From assembly GCF_020181655.1 (NCBI RefSeq), contig NZ_CP084032.1, positions 186,001 through 250,000 on the forward strand: DNA of 64,000 nt. The letters run 5' to 3'. The position numbers and the translations under genes are program-made. The notes beneath the pieces were generated by a model. It saw only the letters and a list, made by a program, of their open reading frames with translations, was not told where the DNA came from and did no database searches. This stretch comes from Pectobacterium colocasium (GTDB taxonomy: Bacteria > Pseudomonadota > Gammaproteobacteria > Enterobacterales > Enterobacteriaceae). Shown here piece by piece: positions 9,832-20,075 of this stretch. Numbering within the stretch: position 1 is the first letter of the stretch; each line of letters starts with the position of its first letter.

Positions 9832-10998
9832 GTGCAAAAAACAACTTCCTCTGCGGCATCACCGCACATTGTCATCGACCACCTACACGTTGGATACGGC
9901 ACGACCGCCGTATTGAACGATATCCATCTGGAGATTGCACAGGGCGAATTCGTGGCATTGCTCGGTTCGTCAGGATGCGGCAAGACGACGTTACTGCGTA
10001 CGGTTGCGGGGTTCTCGTCACCGAGAGCGGGAGCGATTCGCGTTAATGGGCAGGATATGACGCAAGCGCCGCCGGAGAAACGCGGAATGGCGCTGGTGTT
10101 TCAGAGTTACGCGCTGTGGCCGCATATGACGGTGGCACAGCATATTGCTTACGGGCTGCGTTTACACCGCGTACCGCGTGCGGAGATTGCCAGCCGTGTG
10201 GCGGAACTGGAAACCATGCTTGGGTTGACGGGGTTGAGCGCCCGTAAGCCTGCGGAGCTGTCCGGTGGGCAGCGTCAGCGCGTCGCCTTGGGGCGTGCAC
10301 TGGCGGTGAGGCCCGATATTTTACTGCTGGACGAACCGCTCTCCAATCTGGATGCCCGCATTCGCCTACAGCTGCGCGATGAGATCCGTGCGCTGCAACA
10401 GCGTCTGGGATTGACGGCGATCCACGTGACGCACGATCGCGAAGAAGCGATGGTGATGGCGGATCGCATCGTGATTTTGAATCAGGGCCGCATCATGCAG
10501 GCGGGTAGCCCGCAAGAGGTGTACCACCATCCGGCCAGTGCGTTTGTCGCGGCGTTTATGGGCGCAGAAAACCGGCTGGTGCTGGAAGCGCGCTATGACG
10601 GTGAGACGCTGATGATCCCTGGGGATGCCGAAAGTCACTCGCTGGTGCCAGCGCATACGTCGCTACAGCCCGGCCTGATAGAAGCGCGCTTTCGTGCGGA
10701 AGCGGCTTGTCTTTACGATGCGGCAGAGGTTCCGCTCATCCAACCCGGTATGTTGATGCGCTACGGTACGGTGCAGGCACAAAGTTACCCCGGTGGATAC
10801 TGGCTGCATACAATTTCCAGTGGTTCCTGGCGGATACAGGTTCACGCCGCGCATCCCTATGCCATTGGGCAGCGGGTTGCGGTGCAAATCCCTGCCGAGG
10901 CGCTGTTTCTTTTCCCGCTGGCAGAAGAGGCGATGTCTTCGCCAGCGGTACCGGACACCTCTTCACGTTATTCCTCGCTTCCCGGCCTGACGGCCTGA
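9832..10998 (+). CDS. ABC transporter ATP-binding protein (PotA/FbpC/UgpC type)
   Basis: This ATPase of about 388 residues energises the importer formed with the next three genes. Walker A GSSGCGKT lies near residue 45, the signature LSGGQRQRVALGRALA near residue 140, Walker B ILLLDEPLSNLD follows, and a C-terminal TOBE-like regulatory domain occupies roughly the last 130 residues. No ATG is available: candidates are TTG 9808, GTG 9817 and GTG 9832. GTG 9832 is preferred for its TGGAA upstream sequence, but this is uncertain. It is the first gene of an operon lying between metL and metF and preceded by Pho-box-like repeats. The family covers polyamine, ferric iron, thiamine, sugar and glycerophosphodiester importers. 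Confidence 0.88.
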   Translation: MQKTTSSAASPHIVIDHLHVGYGTTAVLNDIHLEIAQGEFVALLGSSGCGKTTLLRTVAGFSSPRAGAIRVNGQDMTQAPPEKRGMALVFQSYALWPHMTVAQHIAYGLRLHRVPRAEIASRVAELETMLGLTGLSARKPAELSGGQRQRVALGRALAVRPDILLLDEPLSNLDARIRLQLRDEIRALQQRLGLTAIHVTHDREEAMVMADRIVILNQGRIMQAGSPQEVYHHPASAFVAAFMGAENRLVLEARYDGETLMIPGDAESHSLVPAHTSLQPGLIEARFRAEAACLYDAAEVPLIQPGMLMRYGTVQAQSYPGGYWLHTISSGSWRIQVHAAHPYAIGQRVAVQIPAEALFLFPLAEEAMSSPAVPDTSSRYSSLPGLTA

Positions 10999-11020
10999 TC
11001 CTGAATTGGAGACAAATGAT

Positions 11021-12154
11021 ATGAAACGCATTTTTGCTGCAACGCTGATGATGAGTACGCCACTGGCTGCTGTACAGGCTCAGGAATTAACGGTGTTGAC
11101 GGCGGGTGACCAGAACATGGTCGACTATGTCAATGAATATCTGGGGCCGCTGTTTGAGAAACAGCATCCCGGCGTAAAAGTACGTGCGGTCGGCACCGGA
11201 CCGGGTGATGCGGGGTCGCAGAAGATTCTTGAGCGTTTCAATGCACAGCAGGCCGCGGGTGCCAAAGTCTGGGACACCGATGTGGCGGTCGTGCATGAGA
11301 AGTTTGTCGGCCCGATGGTGCAAAAGGGCGATCTGCTGAAATATCGCGACGATATCGCCAGTGGAAAGTTGGTTAGCATGGCCGCGGCGGATAAAGCCAT
11401 GGGGACGGACGTAAAAGGCTATGTCATGCCGATGTTCAGCAGCCAGACGGCGCTGGCCTATAACCCTGGCATGGTAGCGAATCCGCCTAAAAGCTATGAC
11501 GAAATTCAACAGTGGGCTGCCGCGAATCCGAAAATGTTCGGCTATAACGGGATTAAAGGCGGTGCGTCGGGTGTGAGCTTCGTGATGGGCTGGATTTACG
11601 CTTACGGCGGCGATGCCCAGAAGCTGATGAACGGACCGTTTGATGAGACGGCAGCGCAGAAATGGCAGCCGGCGTTTGAACGCCTGAAAGCTTTTAACAA
11701 GAACGTGACGCTGACGCCGGGCAACGCTGGCACGCTCGATATGTTGAGCCGTGGCGAAATCGCGATGGGGCCGGTGTGGGTCGACATGTTCTACTCCTGG
11801 AAAGCGAGCGGACAACTGCCGGACAATTTCAAATTGCTGTTGCCTGCGCCCGGTATGCCGGGGCAGCCGATGCACTATGTCATCCCCGCGCAGGCACCGA
11901 ACCGCGAACTGGCTAAGCAGTTTGTTGAACTGGCAACCAGCGCCAAAGTACAGGCCGAAGGGATTGTGGAACGCTTTAACTGGTATCCGGGGATCGATGC
12001 CAAGTACGTTCAGGCTGAGCTAAAACCCGCGGTATGGCAACGTCTGTTCACGGATGTGACGCCGGATGAGCTGGCGAGCAAAGGAAAAACGTTCCCTATC
12101 GCGCCTTATCACACCGCGATTCTGAACGCCTATGAGCAGGCGATGGCGAAATAG
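11021..12154 (+). CDS. ABC transporter periplasmic substrate-binding protein
   Basis: The 377-residue protein has a typical Sec signal (MKRIFAATLMMSTPLAAVQA, cleavage expected after AQA) and a family 1/ spermidine-iron type binding fold (LTVLTAGDQNMVDYV, later AYNPGMV and GYNGIKGG). The start is the ATG at 11021, nine bases after the GGAG ribosome binding site; an earlier TTG was rejected because it would precede the signal peptide and overlap the RBS. It directly follows the ATPase gene (22-base gap) and precedes two permease genes. Ligand identity is unknown; the linked phosphodiesterase and Pho-like repeats suggest an organophosphate, but polyamine or metal ligands remain possible. Confidence 0.88.
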   Translation: MKRIFAATLMMSTPLAAVQAQELTVLTAGDQNMVDYVNEYLGPLFEKQHPGVKVRAVGTGPGDAGSQKILERFNAQQAAGAKVWDTDVAVVHEKFVGPMVQKGDLLKYRDDIASGKLVSMAAADKAMGTDVKGYVMPMFSSQTALAYNPGMVANPPKSYDEIQQWAAANPKMFGYNGIKGGASGVSFVMGWIYAYGGDAQKLMNGPFDETAAQKWQPAFERLKAFNKNVTLTPGNAGTLDMLSRGEIAMGPVWVDMFYSWKASGQLPDNFKLLLPAPGMPGQPMHYVIPAQAPNRELAKQFVELATSAKVQAEGIVERFNWYPGIDAKYVQAELKPAVWQRLFTDVTPDELASKGKTFPIAPYHTAILNAYEQAMAK

Positions 12155-12225
12155 TGCCGCTGGCTTAGATACCCCTTAGCATCACATGCGCTCTGGCGGG
12201 ATGAAGCCAGAGAGCGGAGACATTC

Positions 12226-13065
12226 ATGTTGCACGTATCCCAATTTTCCTCCCGACTGGCGGGTATCGCGCTTGTGCTACCCGCGCTGGCGGTGGTGGCT
12301 GTCTGTTTTATCACGCCGCTGGGGCTGTCGGTTGGGGGCGCTTTTGTCAGTCAGAATGGCGTGGGCATTGATAATTTTGTCACGGCATTGACGCTGTATC
12401 TGCCCGATATCCTGTTTACCTTACTGATAGTGAGCCTCTCAACGCTGCTGATTGGCCTGCTATCGGTCATGATCGGCGGTTACCTGACGCTAGGGGAAAG
12501 CCCGCGTATGGTGGCGTTGCTGCGCTGTGTCTATCGCTGGCCCCTGTTTATTCCGTTTATCGTGACCGGGCAAATTTTACGCACGTTTCTGGCTAAGAAC
12601 GGCTGGCTGAATGGCGCACTGGATACGCTCGGCATTGTCGATATGGCCAGTGCCAGCAACTGGCTGGACTGGCGTGGCATTGTGTTCGCTTTTGTCTGGA
12701 AACAGACGCCGTTTGTGGCGCTGCTGATCGCTGGTGCGATGGCGTCGCTGGATCGCACAATGATAGAGTCCGCCCGTAACTTAGGCGCGTCGCGCTTGCG
12801 TATCCTGTGTGAAATTGTGGTGCCTCAGGTTGGGCAAACGCTGCTTACCGGGCTCATTCTCTCTTTTGTCACCATGATGTCGGTACTGTCCGTACCGATG
12901 ATGATTAATGCTCAGTCGCCGACGATGTTAACCGCCAACATTGCCTTCCGCATTAACGCCTACGGAGATTATGGCGTGGCGAATGCGTTGGGGGTGATTT
13001 CCCTGCTGATGACCGGTCTGTTTGCCGTGATTTATCTCCGCTTGAACATGAGGGATAAAGCATGA
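12226..13065 (+). CDS. ABC transporter permease (BPD inner-membrane component, first subunit)
   Basis: A 279-residue membrane protein with about six hydrophobic segments, the first at residues 12-33. The EAA-type cytoplasmic loop that docks the ATPase is recognisable as SARNLGASRLRILCEIVVPQ near residues 185-205. The ATG follows GCGGAGA. It overlaps the second permease gene by four bases (ATGA), indicating a heterodimeric membrane domain made in equal amounts. It belongs to the MalF/PotB-like binding-protein-dependent permease family. Confidence 0.9.
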   Translation: MLHVSQFSSRLAGIALVLPALAVVAVCFITPLGLSVGGAFVSQNGVGIDNFVTALTLYLPDILFTLLIVSLSTLLIGLLSVMIGGYLTLGESPRMVALLRCVYRWPLFIPFIVTGQILRTFLAKNGWLNGALDTLGIVDMASASNWLDWRGIVFAFVWKQTPFVALLIAGAMASLDRTMIESARNLGASRLRILCEIVVPQVGQTLLTGLILSFVTMMSVLSVPMMINAQSPTMLTANIAFRINAYGDYGVANALGVISLLMTGLFAVIYLRLNMRDKA

Positions 13066-13868
13066 AGAACGTACTGTGGTGGATCCCGAGAATGCTGATT
13101 CTGGGGACGCTGATCTTCTTGATCTTTGGGCCATTGGCTAACCTCTTGCTGTGGTCGGTAGCGGAAAAATGGTTTTATCCTCACCTGTTGCCCAATGACT
13201 GGGGCTTCGCCTTCTGGAAACGCGTGTTTTCACCGCGCGGTGTGGCCTGGGAAACGCTGGGAAATAGCGTGCTGGTGGCGGTGTTTACCGTGCTGGCTTC
13301 GCTGTCGCTGGCGATTCCGGCTGGGTATGCGCTGGCGCGTCTGCCGCTGCCTGCTCGTGGATTGATACTGCTGATATTCCTGATTCCGCAGGCGTTTCCG
13401 AATTTGACGGTGTACGTCAATATCGCTCGCCTGTTTTATCAGTGGGGGCTGAACGGCACGCTGCTGGGTGTGGTACTGGTTCACACGGTTCACGGGTTGG
13501 TGTTTGCCGTCTGGATTGCCTCGGCGGCGTTCTCGGCGGTGGGACGTGAAATGGAACAGGCGGCACGATCGATTGGTGCCGGGCCATGGCGTGCCTTTGT
13601 CGATATCACCCTGCCGCTGGCTATGCCGGGGCTGATGGCGTCCGCCATCTTTGTTTTCCTTGAGTCGCTGGATGAATTTACCGGCAGCTATTTCGTGGGG
13701 GCACCGGATGTGCAGATGATGCCGTTGCTGCTTTATACCGCTGGGGCGGGCGGTAACTACCAGATCGCTTCTATTACCGCGCTGGTGCTGCTGATCCCTT
13801 CCGTGCTGTTCATGCTGGTGGTGGAACGTTTTTTGAAAGCCGACGTAATGGCAAGGATAGGGAAATGA
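13062..13868 (+). CDS. ABC transporter permease (second subunit)
   Basis: This 268-residue membrane protein is the partner of the preceding permease. About six transmembrane segments are visible, the first at residues 9-32, and the EAA loop appears as ARSIGAGPWRAFVDITLPLAMPG near residues 168-190. Start and stop both overlap neighbouring genes by four bases, so all of permease 1, permease 2 and the regulator are translationally coupled. It resembles PotC/MalG/UgpE-type subunits. The exact substrate class cannot be assigned. Confidence 0.9.
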   Translation: MKNVLWWIPRMLILGTLIFLIFGPLANLLLWSVAEKWFYPHLLPNDWGFAFWKRVFSPRGVAWETLGNSVLVAVFTVLASLSLAIPAGYALARLPLPARGLILLIFLIPQAFPNLTVYVNIARLFYQWGLNGTLLGVVLVHTVHGLVFAVWIASAAFSAVGREMEQAARSIGAGPWRAFVDITLPLAMPGLMASAIFVFLESLDEFTGSYFVGAPDVQMMPLLLYTAGAGGNYQIASITALVLLIPSVLFMLVVERFLKADVMARIGK

Positions 13869-14869
13869 AGGTAGGTAAACAGGGCTACGTCAGCGCACAG
13901 GATGTGGCGCGCCGGGCTGGCGTATCGCGCTCGGCGGTATCCCGTAGCTTTACCCCCGGCGCCAGTGTGTCGGCAGCTACCTATGCCAAAGTAATGACGG
14001 CGGCGCAGGAACTGGGTTATCAGGTTAACGATCTGGCGCGTGGCCTGCTGACGAACAGCAGCCGTCTGGTTGGGTTGGTGGTGACACACCCCGAGGTTGG
14101 GTTTCGTGCCAATCTGGTTGCGGAACTGTCGCAGGCGTTAATTCAACGCGGCTCAATTCCCGTTCTCATCAATACCAGCCATGTGCGGGAAGCGATGGCG
14201 GCCGCGCGCTCCATTCTATTTGGGCATCGTGCGGAAGCGACGATTGTGCTTTCCGGCTCGCCGCCGAAAGAGTTTGTTGAGCTGGCACAGCTAAACGGTC
14301 AGCCGCTGATTGTTATTGGGCGACACGAACCGGCGTGCGATAGCGTACACATCGATAATGACACCGCAGCACGTATGGCGGCACGGCTGTTTGCTTCATC
14401 GGGCAGAACGCGTCTGGCGCTGGCGGGTGCGGCGTCGGCGACGCCCAATATCATTGAACGTGAGCAGGCATTTTGTGATGAGGCGAGAGCCTTAGGGCTG
14501 CCTGTGGCTGTAGTTCGCGGCGGTGATACGGATTATGACGATGGATTAACGGTAGGGCAGACGCTGTTTTCGCTTCCTGAAGCCGTCAGGCCAGATGCGG
14601 TGTTCTGCGTTAACGATTTAGTCGCGTTTGGTGTGATCGATCGTGCAAAGCAGTTTGGCCTGGCCGTTCCGCATGATCTCATGGTGATCGGGTTTGATGA
14701 TATTCCGGCCGCAGGATGGGATGCCTATGCGCTGACGACCTTTCGTCAGGATCCTGCAACGATGGCAGCGCAGGCGTTGGCGTTGCTCGATCGACGCCAG
14801 TCTCAGGTACAAGAACCCGCGTGTAGAGCGAAAGTGGCTGCCCCGCTAATCCGCCGCCAGTCGGCGTAA
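13865..14869 (+). CDS. LacI/GalR-family transcriptional regulator
   Basis: A 334-residue repressor-type protein. The N-terminal helix-turn-helix reads VSAQDVARRAGVSRSAVSRSF (residues 9-29), with the hinge-region sequence GYQVNDLARGLLTNSS, and residues 60-330 form the periplasmic-binding-protein-like effector domain. It overlaps the second permease gene by four bases and is the fifth gene of the transporter operon, so it most likely controls this operon in response to the imported ligand or its breakdown product. LacI regulators usually sense sugars or sugar-like polyols, which would fit a glycerophosphodiester or sugar-phosphodiester substrate. That functional step is inference. Confidence 0.9.
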   Translation: MKVGKQGYVSAQDVARRAGVSRSAVSRSFTPGASVSAATYAKVMTAAQELGYQVNDLARGLLTNSSRLVGLVVTHPEVGFRANLVAELSQALIQRGSIPVLINTSHVREAMAAARSILFGHRAEATIVLSGSPPKEFVELAQLNGQPLIVIGRHEPACDSVHIDNDTAARMAARLFASSGRTRLALAGAASATPNIIEREQAFCDEARALGLPVAVVRGGDTDYDDGLTVGQTLFSLPEAVRPDAVFCVNDLVAFGVIDRAKQFGLAVPHDLMVIGFDDIPAAGWDAYALTTFRQDPATMAAQALALLDRRQSQVQEPACRAKVAAPLIRRQSA

Positions 14870-14916
14870 CGGTAGTGACGGGCGAGAGCCCGTAGATAGT
14901 GAGAACCGAGGATAAT

Positions 14917-15678
14917 ATGAAACTGATTCAACTCTCCGACCTCCATCTGACCGCGCAAGGCGGCAATTTGCATGGTCGCGATCCCGAGCAGCAGTTGAAG
15001 GCGGCGATTGCCGATATCAACGCACACCACCGCGATGCCGATTTGGTGGTTATCTCAGGCGATCTGTCCGATGACGGCAGTGCGGCATCCTATACGTTTC
15101 TGGCTGCGGCGCTGGCTGAATTGCAGCTTCCCTGGCGTGTGACGATGGGGAATCACGACGACCGAGAGGTATTTTTGGCTCAGTTCCCGACGCTGGCGGA
15201 TGAAAATGGGTTTGTGCAGAACGTGACGTCTGTGGGAGATGATTGCGTCATTCTGCTGGACTCGTTGCAGGCCAGCGAGGTAGCCGGAACGCTGTGTTCT
15301 GCGCGGCTGTCGTGGCTTGAGCGACAGCTTCAGGCTGCGGAAAGCAAGAATGTGTTCCTGTTCCTGCACCATCCTCCAATGTCGATCGGGCTTCCGGCGC
15401 TGGATAGCGTTCGATTGGCTTCCGAGGCGGCAGACGCGCTGTATCAGGTGTGCCATCGTTTCGGCAATGTGCGGCATATTTCCGCAGGGCACGTGCATCG
15501 GCCTGCTAGCGGCAACTGGCGAGGAATATCGTTTAGCACGGTACGCGGCACCAACCATCAGTCCGCCCTGCGTTTCGCACCCGGATTCGAAACCAGTCTG
15601 GAAGCCCCGCAATACGCCATTTTTTTGACGACAGAAGCAGGGCATACCGTACATTTTCACGATTTTCCCTGTGGCTGA
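14917..15678 (+). CDS. Metallophosphoesterase, GpdQ/CpdA-type phosphodiesterase
   Basis: The 253-residue protein contains all five metallophosphoesterase blocks: DLH (Asp-8, His-10), GDL (Asp-49), GNHD (residues 78-81), HH at 151-152 and GHVH (191-194), which coordinate the binuclear metal centre. Close families are glycerophosphodiesterase GpdQ (about 274 residues) and cAMP phosphodiesterase CpdA. No signal peptide is seen, so it acts in the cytoplasm. The ATG at 14917 follows GAGGA; the upstream ATG-less extension was rejected. It lies 47 bases after the regulator gene, as the last gene of the importer operon, suggesting that it cleaves the imported compound. cAMP or another nucleotide diester cannot be excluded as substrate. 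Confidence 0.85.
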   Translation: MKLIQLSDLHLTAQGGNLHGRDPEQQLKAAIADINAHHRDADLVVISGDLSDDGSAASYTFLAAALAELQLPWRVTMGNHDDREVFLAQFPTLADENGFVQNVTSVGDDCVILLDSLQASEVAGTLCSARLSWLERQLQAAESKNVFLFLHHPPMSIGLPALDSVRLASEAADALYQVCHRFGNVRHISAGHVHRPASGNWRGISFSTVRGTNHQSALRFAPGFETSLEAPQYAIFLTTEAGHTVHFHDFPCG

Positions 15679-15745
15679 GGGCGTATCCTCTTTCGCTCAT
15701 GTAGCCTGAGAGATGGTTTCGTGCGTCACAATCCCGCCATTTTCA

Positions 15746-15933
15746 TGCTACCTCGTAGCACACGCCCGACACGGGGCGGCTCAGCGCCGCTCGCCCCGTG
15801 ACCCCTGGCTTTCCGGCGCAAATTATGCCGCTAACGCGGTGCCTTCGTCGGTATTAGGCTTAACGGACCGCTTGCGACACGTTCCCTACGTGGCGCAAGC
15901 TTGAGCCGCGTCCCTGCGGCTCATCCTAAGCCT
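15746..15933. repeat. Intergenic hairpin-rich repeat between the phosphodiesterase gene and metF
   Basis: The 500-base gap before metF holds no plausible gene but several stem-loops: TGCTAC/GTAGCA (15746-15760), CACGGGGCG/CGCCCCGTG (15770-15800), a 13-base imperfect stem GCTTGCGACACGT/ACGTGGCGCAAGC with loop TCCCT (15870-15900), and GAGCCGC/GCGGCTC with loop GTCCCT (15903-15922). The last two are enclosed by AGGCTTA (15856-15862) and TAAGCCT (15927-15933), so the block could fold like a branched cloverleaf. It resembles the dispersed palindromic repeats of soft-rot bacteria. Nothing distinctive was seen from 15934 to 16117 apart from AT-rich promoter-like sequence. Confidence 0.6.
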
Positions 15934-16117
15934 GCTATCTCCTCAGCATAATTTTTTACGCCGGATAACGGCAAAACCCACGACATCTCTGGGGTTTGCG
16001 TATAAAAGTCACCACGCCTGATCCATCATGAACTTTTTTCATTTATCGTGAGCAATCATCACGGCTTGCGTGCTGAAAAGCGTTGACTCTTTAAGTAGAT
16101 TACGTCATTTTCTATAT

Positions 16118-17079
<962 letters not shown>

Positions 17080-17108
17080 GGCGACGCGCAACATTTCAGG
17101 AAGAACGA

Positions 17109-17170
17109 GGCCGCAGCGGTGATGGAGAATGACGGTATCGGAATACCTTTCAACGTCACTTACCGCGGCC
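17109..17170. other. Imperfect inverted repeat in the metF-oxyR spacer
   Basis: The 477-base gap between metF and oxyR contains no convincing gene. GGCCGC (17109-17114) and GCGGCC (17165-17170) bracket inner complementary segments (GACGGTAT with ATACC and CGTC), so a long bulged hairpin can form about 30 bases after the metF stop and could protect or terminate its mRNA. Between 17171 and 17500 I see nothing else definite; an OxyS-like sRNA was looked for and not recognised. Confidence 0.4.
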
Positions 17171-17556
17171 ATGAAAAGAGGGACTTTCAGGGATGAGATT
17201 CCTATCCAGCGATTTTAGCTTAGCCGTTGGAGACTGAATCGCTTTTCTATCACCTTACTGACCGCCGCTTTACAAGCCTCCAATCCCTATCCGCTTTCCA
17301 CTGATTCACATGATACATTCTCAGCCTACGCATCAAATTTCCTCGCATTCATCATGCTTGCCTGACTGAGAGACACAAAATGCTGTCATCGTCAAATCAC
17401 TTGAATATATTAGCCTGCTCGGTATAGCGTTACAGGTGGCTGGAATAAGCCGACACGCTTCGGTGGGATATATTATTCATTTTGGATGTTGATAGAAATT
17501 GTCGTTCATTGATATCCTATCTATCGCTGTTAGCTATCATGATAAGGAGAATAATA

Positions 17557-18465
17557 ATGAATATTCGGGATTTAGAGTATCTTGTCGCGCTGGCAGAACA
17601 TCGTCACTTTCGGCGAGCGGCAGATTCCTGCCATGTGAGTCAGCCAACACTCAGTGGACAGATTCGTAAACTGGAAGATGAACTCGGCGTGATGCTGCTG
17701 GAGAGAACCAGTCGTAAAGTCTTGTTTACCCAAGCGGGGCTGCTGCTGGTCGAGCAGGCACGAACGGTATTACGCGAGGTCAAGGTACTAAAAGAGATGG
17801 CGAGCCAGCAGGGTGAAACCATGTCTGGGCCGTTGCATATCGGCCTGATCCCTACCGTGGGACCTTATCTGCTGCCGCAAATCATTCCAATGTTGCATCG
17901 CACGTTTCCCAAACTCGAAATGTATCTGCACGAAGCGCAAACCCATCAGTTGCTGGCCCAGTTGGACAGCGGCAAACTGGACTGCGCCATTCTGGCAATG
18001 GTGAAAGAGTCCGAAGCCTTTATCGAGGTTCCCCTCTTCGACGAGCCGATGAAGCTGGCCATTTATCAGGATCACCCTTGGGCGAACCGCGAACGCGTGG
18101 CGATGTCCGATCTGGCGGGTGAAAAGCTGCTGATGCTGGAAGATGGCCACTGCCTGCGCGACCAGGCCATGGGCTTCTGTTTTCAGGCGGGGGCGGATGA
18201 AGATACGCATTTCCGGGCAACCAGCCTGGAGACGTTGCGTAATATGGTTGCAGCGGGAAGTGGTATTACACTGCTGCCGTCGTTGTCGGTCCCGCGCGAA
18301 CGCGAACGCGATGGCGTCTGCTATTTACCGTGCTATAAACCGGAGCCCAAGCGCACTATCGCGCTGGTGTATCGCCCCGGTTCACCGCTGCGCGGACGCT
18401 ATGAGCAACTTGCTGATACCATCCGCGAGCATATGCAGGGCTATATGGAAAACCTGTCAAAATAA
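17557..18465 (+). CDS. oxyR: Hydrogen peroxide-sensing LysR-type regulator OxyR
   Basis: OxyR activates peroxide defence genes after a disulfide forms between two cysteines. The 302-residue protein starts at the ATG at 17557 behind AAGGAGA and reads [20 protein letters not shown]; an upstream in-frame start at 17482 was rejected by homology. The winged helix-turn-helix ([20 protein letters not shown]) covers residues 20-40, and the redox cysteines are present in [18 protein letters not shown] (near residues 199 and 208). Fragments resembling OxyR half-sites (CTATC/GATAG) occur at 17491-17537, in keeping with autoregulation. The last nine bases overlap the end of the convergent sthA gene. Confidence 0.97.
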   Translation: MNIRDLEYLVALAEHRHFRRAADSCHVSQPTLSGQIRKLEDELGVMLLERTSRKVLFTQAGLLLVEQARTVLREVKVLKEMASQQGETMSGPLHIGLIPTVGPYLLPQIIPMLHRTFPKLEMYLHEAQTHQLLAQLDSGKLDCAILAMVKESEAFIEVPLFDEPMKLAIYQDHPWANRERVAMSDLAGEKLLMLEDGHCLRDQAMGFCFQAGADEDTHFRATSLETLRNMVAAGSGITLLPSLSVPRERERDGVCYLPCYKPEPKRTIALVYRPGSPLRGRYEQLADTIREHMQGYMENLSK

Positions 18466-19863
18466 GCGGTTCAATCCGTTCAGCGCCGCCACACGGTAAG
18501 CTTCTGCCATGGTTGGATAGTTGAAGGTGGTATTAACGAAGTATTCGATAGTATTACCTTCACCTTTTTGTTCCATGATGGCCTGCCCGATGTGGATAAT
18601 CTCAGCGGCGCGCTCACCAAAGCAGTGAATACCCAAAATCTGTTTCGTTTCGCGGTGAAACAGAATCTTCAAACTCCCCACGTTCATCCCGACAATCTGC
18701 GCCCGTGCCAGATGTTTGAACTGTGCCCGCCCGACTTCATAAGGCACTTTCATCGCGGTAAGCTCTTGTTCGGTTTTCCCCACGGAGCTGATTTCTGGGA
18801 TGGTATAAATGCCGGTTGGAATATCTTCGATGAGATGCGCGCTGGCATCGCCTTTGATAATCGCCTGCGCGGCGAGCCGGCCCTGATCGTACGCCGCTGA
18901 TGCCAGGCTAGGATAGCCGATGACATCACCAATCGCATAAATATGCGCCAGCGCCGTCTGGTACATGCTGTTGACCTTGAGCTGGCCGCGGCTGTCGGTG
19001 CTCAGGCCAATATTCTCCAGCCCCAGCGTTTCCGTATTCCCCGTGCGTCCGTTGGCATAGAGCAGGCAGTCTGCCTTCATCTTTTTGCCTGATTTCAGAT
19101 TGACGATGACGCCGTCGGACAGCCCTTCAATACTTTCGAACTCTTCGTTGTGGCGGATAACCACGCCGTTATTCCAGAAGTGATAGGACAGCGCATCCGA
19201 CATTTCCTGATCGAGAAACGCCAGCAGCCTGTCGCGGGTATTGATTAAATCGACCTTAACGCTCAGGCCGCGAAAGATAGAGGCATATTCGCAGCCAATC
19301 ACGCCCGCGCCATAGATGATGACGTGCTGGGGCTCATGGTCGAGTTGCAGAATAGAGTCGCTGTCATAAATACGCGGGTGGTTGAAGTCGACTTCTGCCG
19401 GATGATACGGACGTGAGCCTGTCGCGATAATGATATTGGCAGCGGTCAGCGTTTCATGGGTGTTGTCTGGGTAGTGAACGGCAATCGTATGGGCGTCGAT
19501 GAAACTGGCCTCGCCGGAGAACAACTCACACTGGTTACGCTCATAAAACCCTTGTCGCATACGGGTTTGCTGACCGATGACGCTGTCGGCATGGCGTAGA
19601 ATGTCGGAAAATGAGGAGCGGATAATGCGGGAGTTGTCACTGTAGAGGGGATTTTGATTGAACTCGATAATGCGGCTGACGGCGTGACGGAGGGCTTTGG
19701 AAGGAATCGTACCCCAGTGGGTACAGCCGCCGCCGACATTGTAGTGACGTTCAATCACCGCAATTTTGGCGCCGTGCTTGGCTAATCCCATTGCTGCACC
19801 TTCACCGCCGGGACCGGAACCAATCACAATGGCATCATAATCGTATTGATGTTGTAGAGTCAT
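18457..19863 (-). CDS. sthA: Soluble pyridine nucleotide transhydrogenase
   Basis: SthA (UdhA) is a cytoplasmic FAD enzyme that transfers hydride from NADPH to NAD+, balancing the two pools. The 468-residue protein has the N-terminal FAD-binding [19 protein letters not shown] (near residue 12), the segment [19 protein letters not shown] in which the second cysteine of the usual redox disulfide is replaced by Thr, as is normal for the family, and the NAD-binding [13 protein letters not shown] near residue 180. It is convergent with oxyR (nine-base overlap at the 3' ends) and divergent from fabR, the standard enteric order. Confidence 0.97.
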   Translation of the reverse strand: MTLQHQYDYDAIVIGSGPGGEGAAMGLAKHGAKIAVIERHYNVGGGCTHWGTIPSKALRHAVSRIIEFNQNPLYSDNSRIIRSSFSDILRHADSVIGQQTRMRQGFYERNQCELFSGEASFIDAHTIAVHYPDNTHETLTAANIIIATGSRPYHPAEVDFNHPRIYDSDSILQLDHEPQHVIIYGAGVIGCEYASIFRGLSVKVDLINTRDRLLAFLDQEMSDALSYHFWNNGVVIRHNEEFESIEGLSDGVIVNLKSGKKMKADCLLYANGRTGNTETLGLENIGLSTDSRGQLKVNSMYQTALAHIYAIGDVIGYPSLASAAYDQGRLAAQAIIKGDASAHLIEDIPTGIYTIPEISSVGKTEQELTAMKVPYEVGRAQFKHLARAQIVGMNVGSLKILFHRETKQILGIHCFGERAAEIIHIGQAIMEQKGEGNTIEYFVNTTFNYPTMAEAYRVAALNGLNRLF

Positions 19864-20075
19864 GGTAGGTTAAACCTGTTTTTATACAAAATAATAACGT
19901 GGACTTAACATCGTGCGATTGTAACATCGACTGCGGCAGAACCCAATCATCCCTGCCTTTACTATGGAAACAGATTCTCACATTCTTAATATGGCAAACT
20001 TTGTCTCATTCTGCGGACAATAAAGTTTGCTATAGTGCCCCTCTGGAAAGGGGAGTAGATCATTTGGGCAGCATA

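Noticed and set aside
17180..17500. An oxyS sRNA gene divergent from oxyR.
   Set aside because: I could not find the OxyS 5' GAAACGGAGCGG or its terminator hairpin on the minus strand; absence by eye is not proof.
17482..17556. A longer N-terminus for OxyR starting at 17482.
   Set aside because: The ATG at 17557 has a strong AAGGAGA site and gives the conserved MNIRDLEYL start; the upstream part covers the promoter and possible OxyR half-sites.
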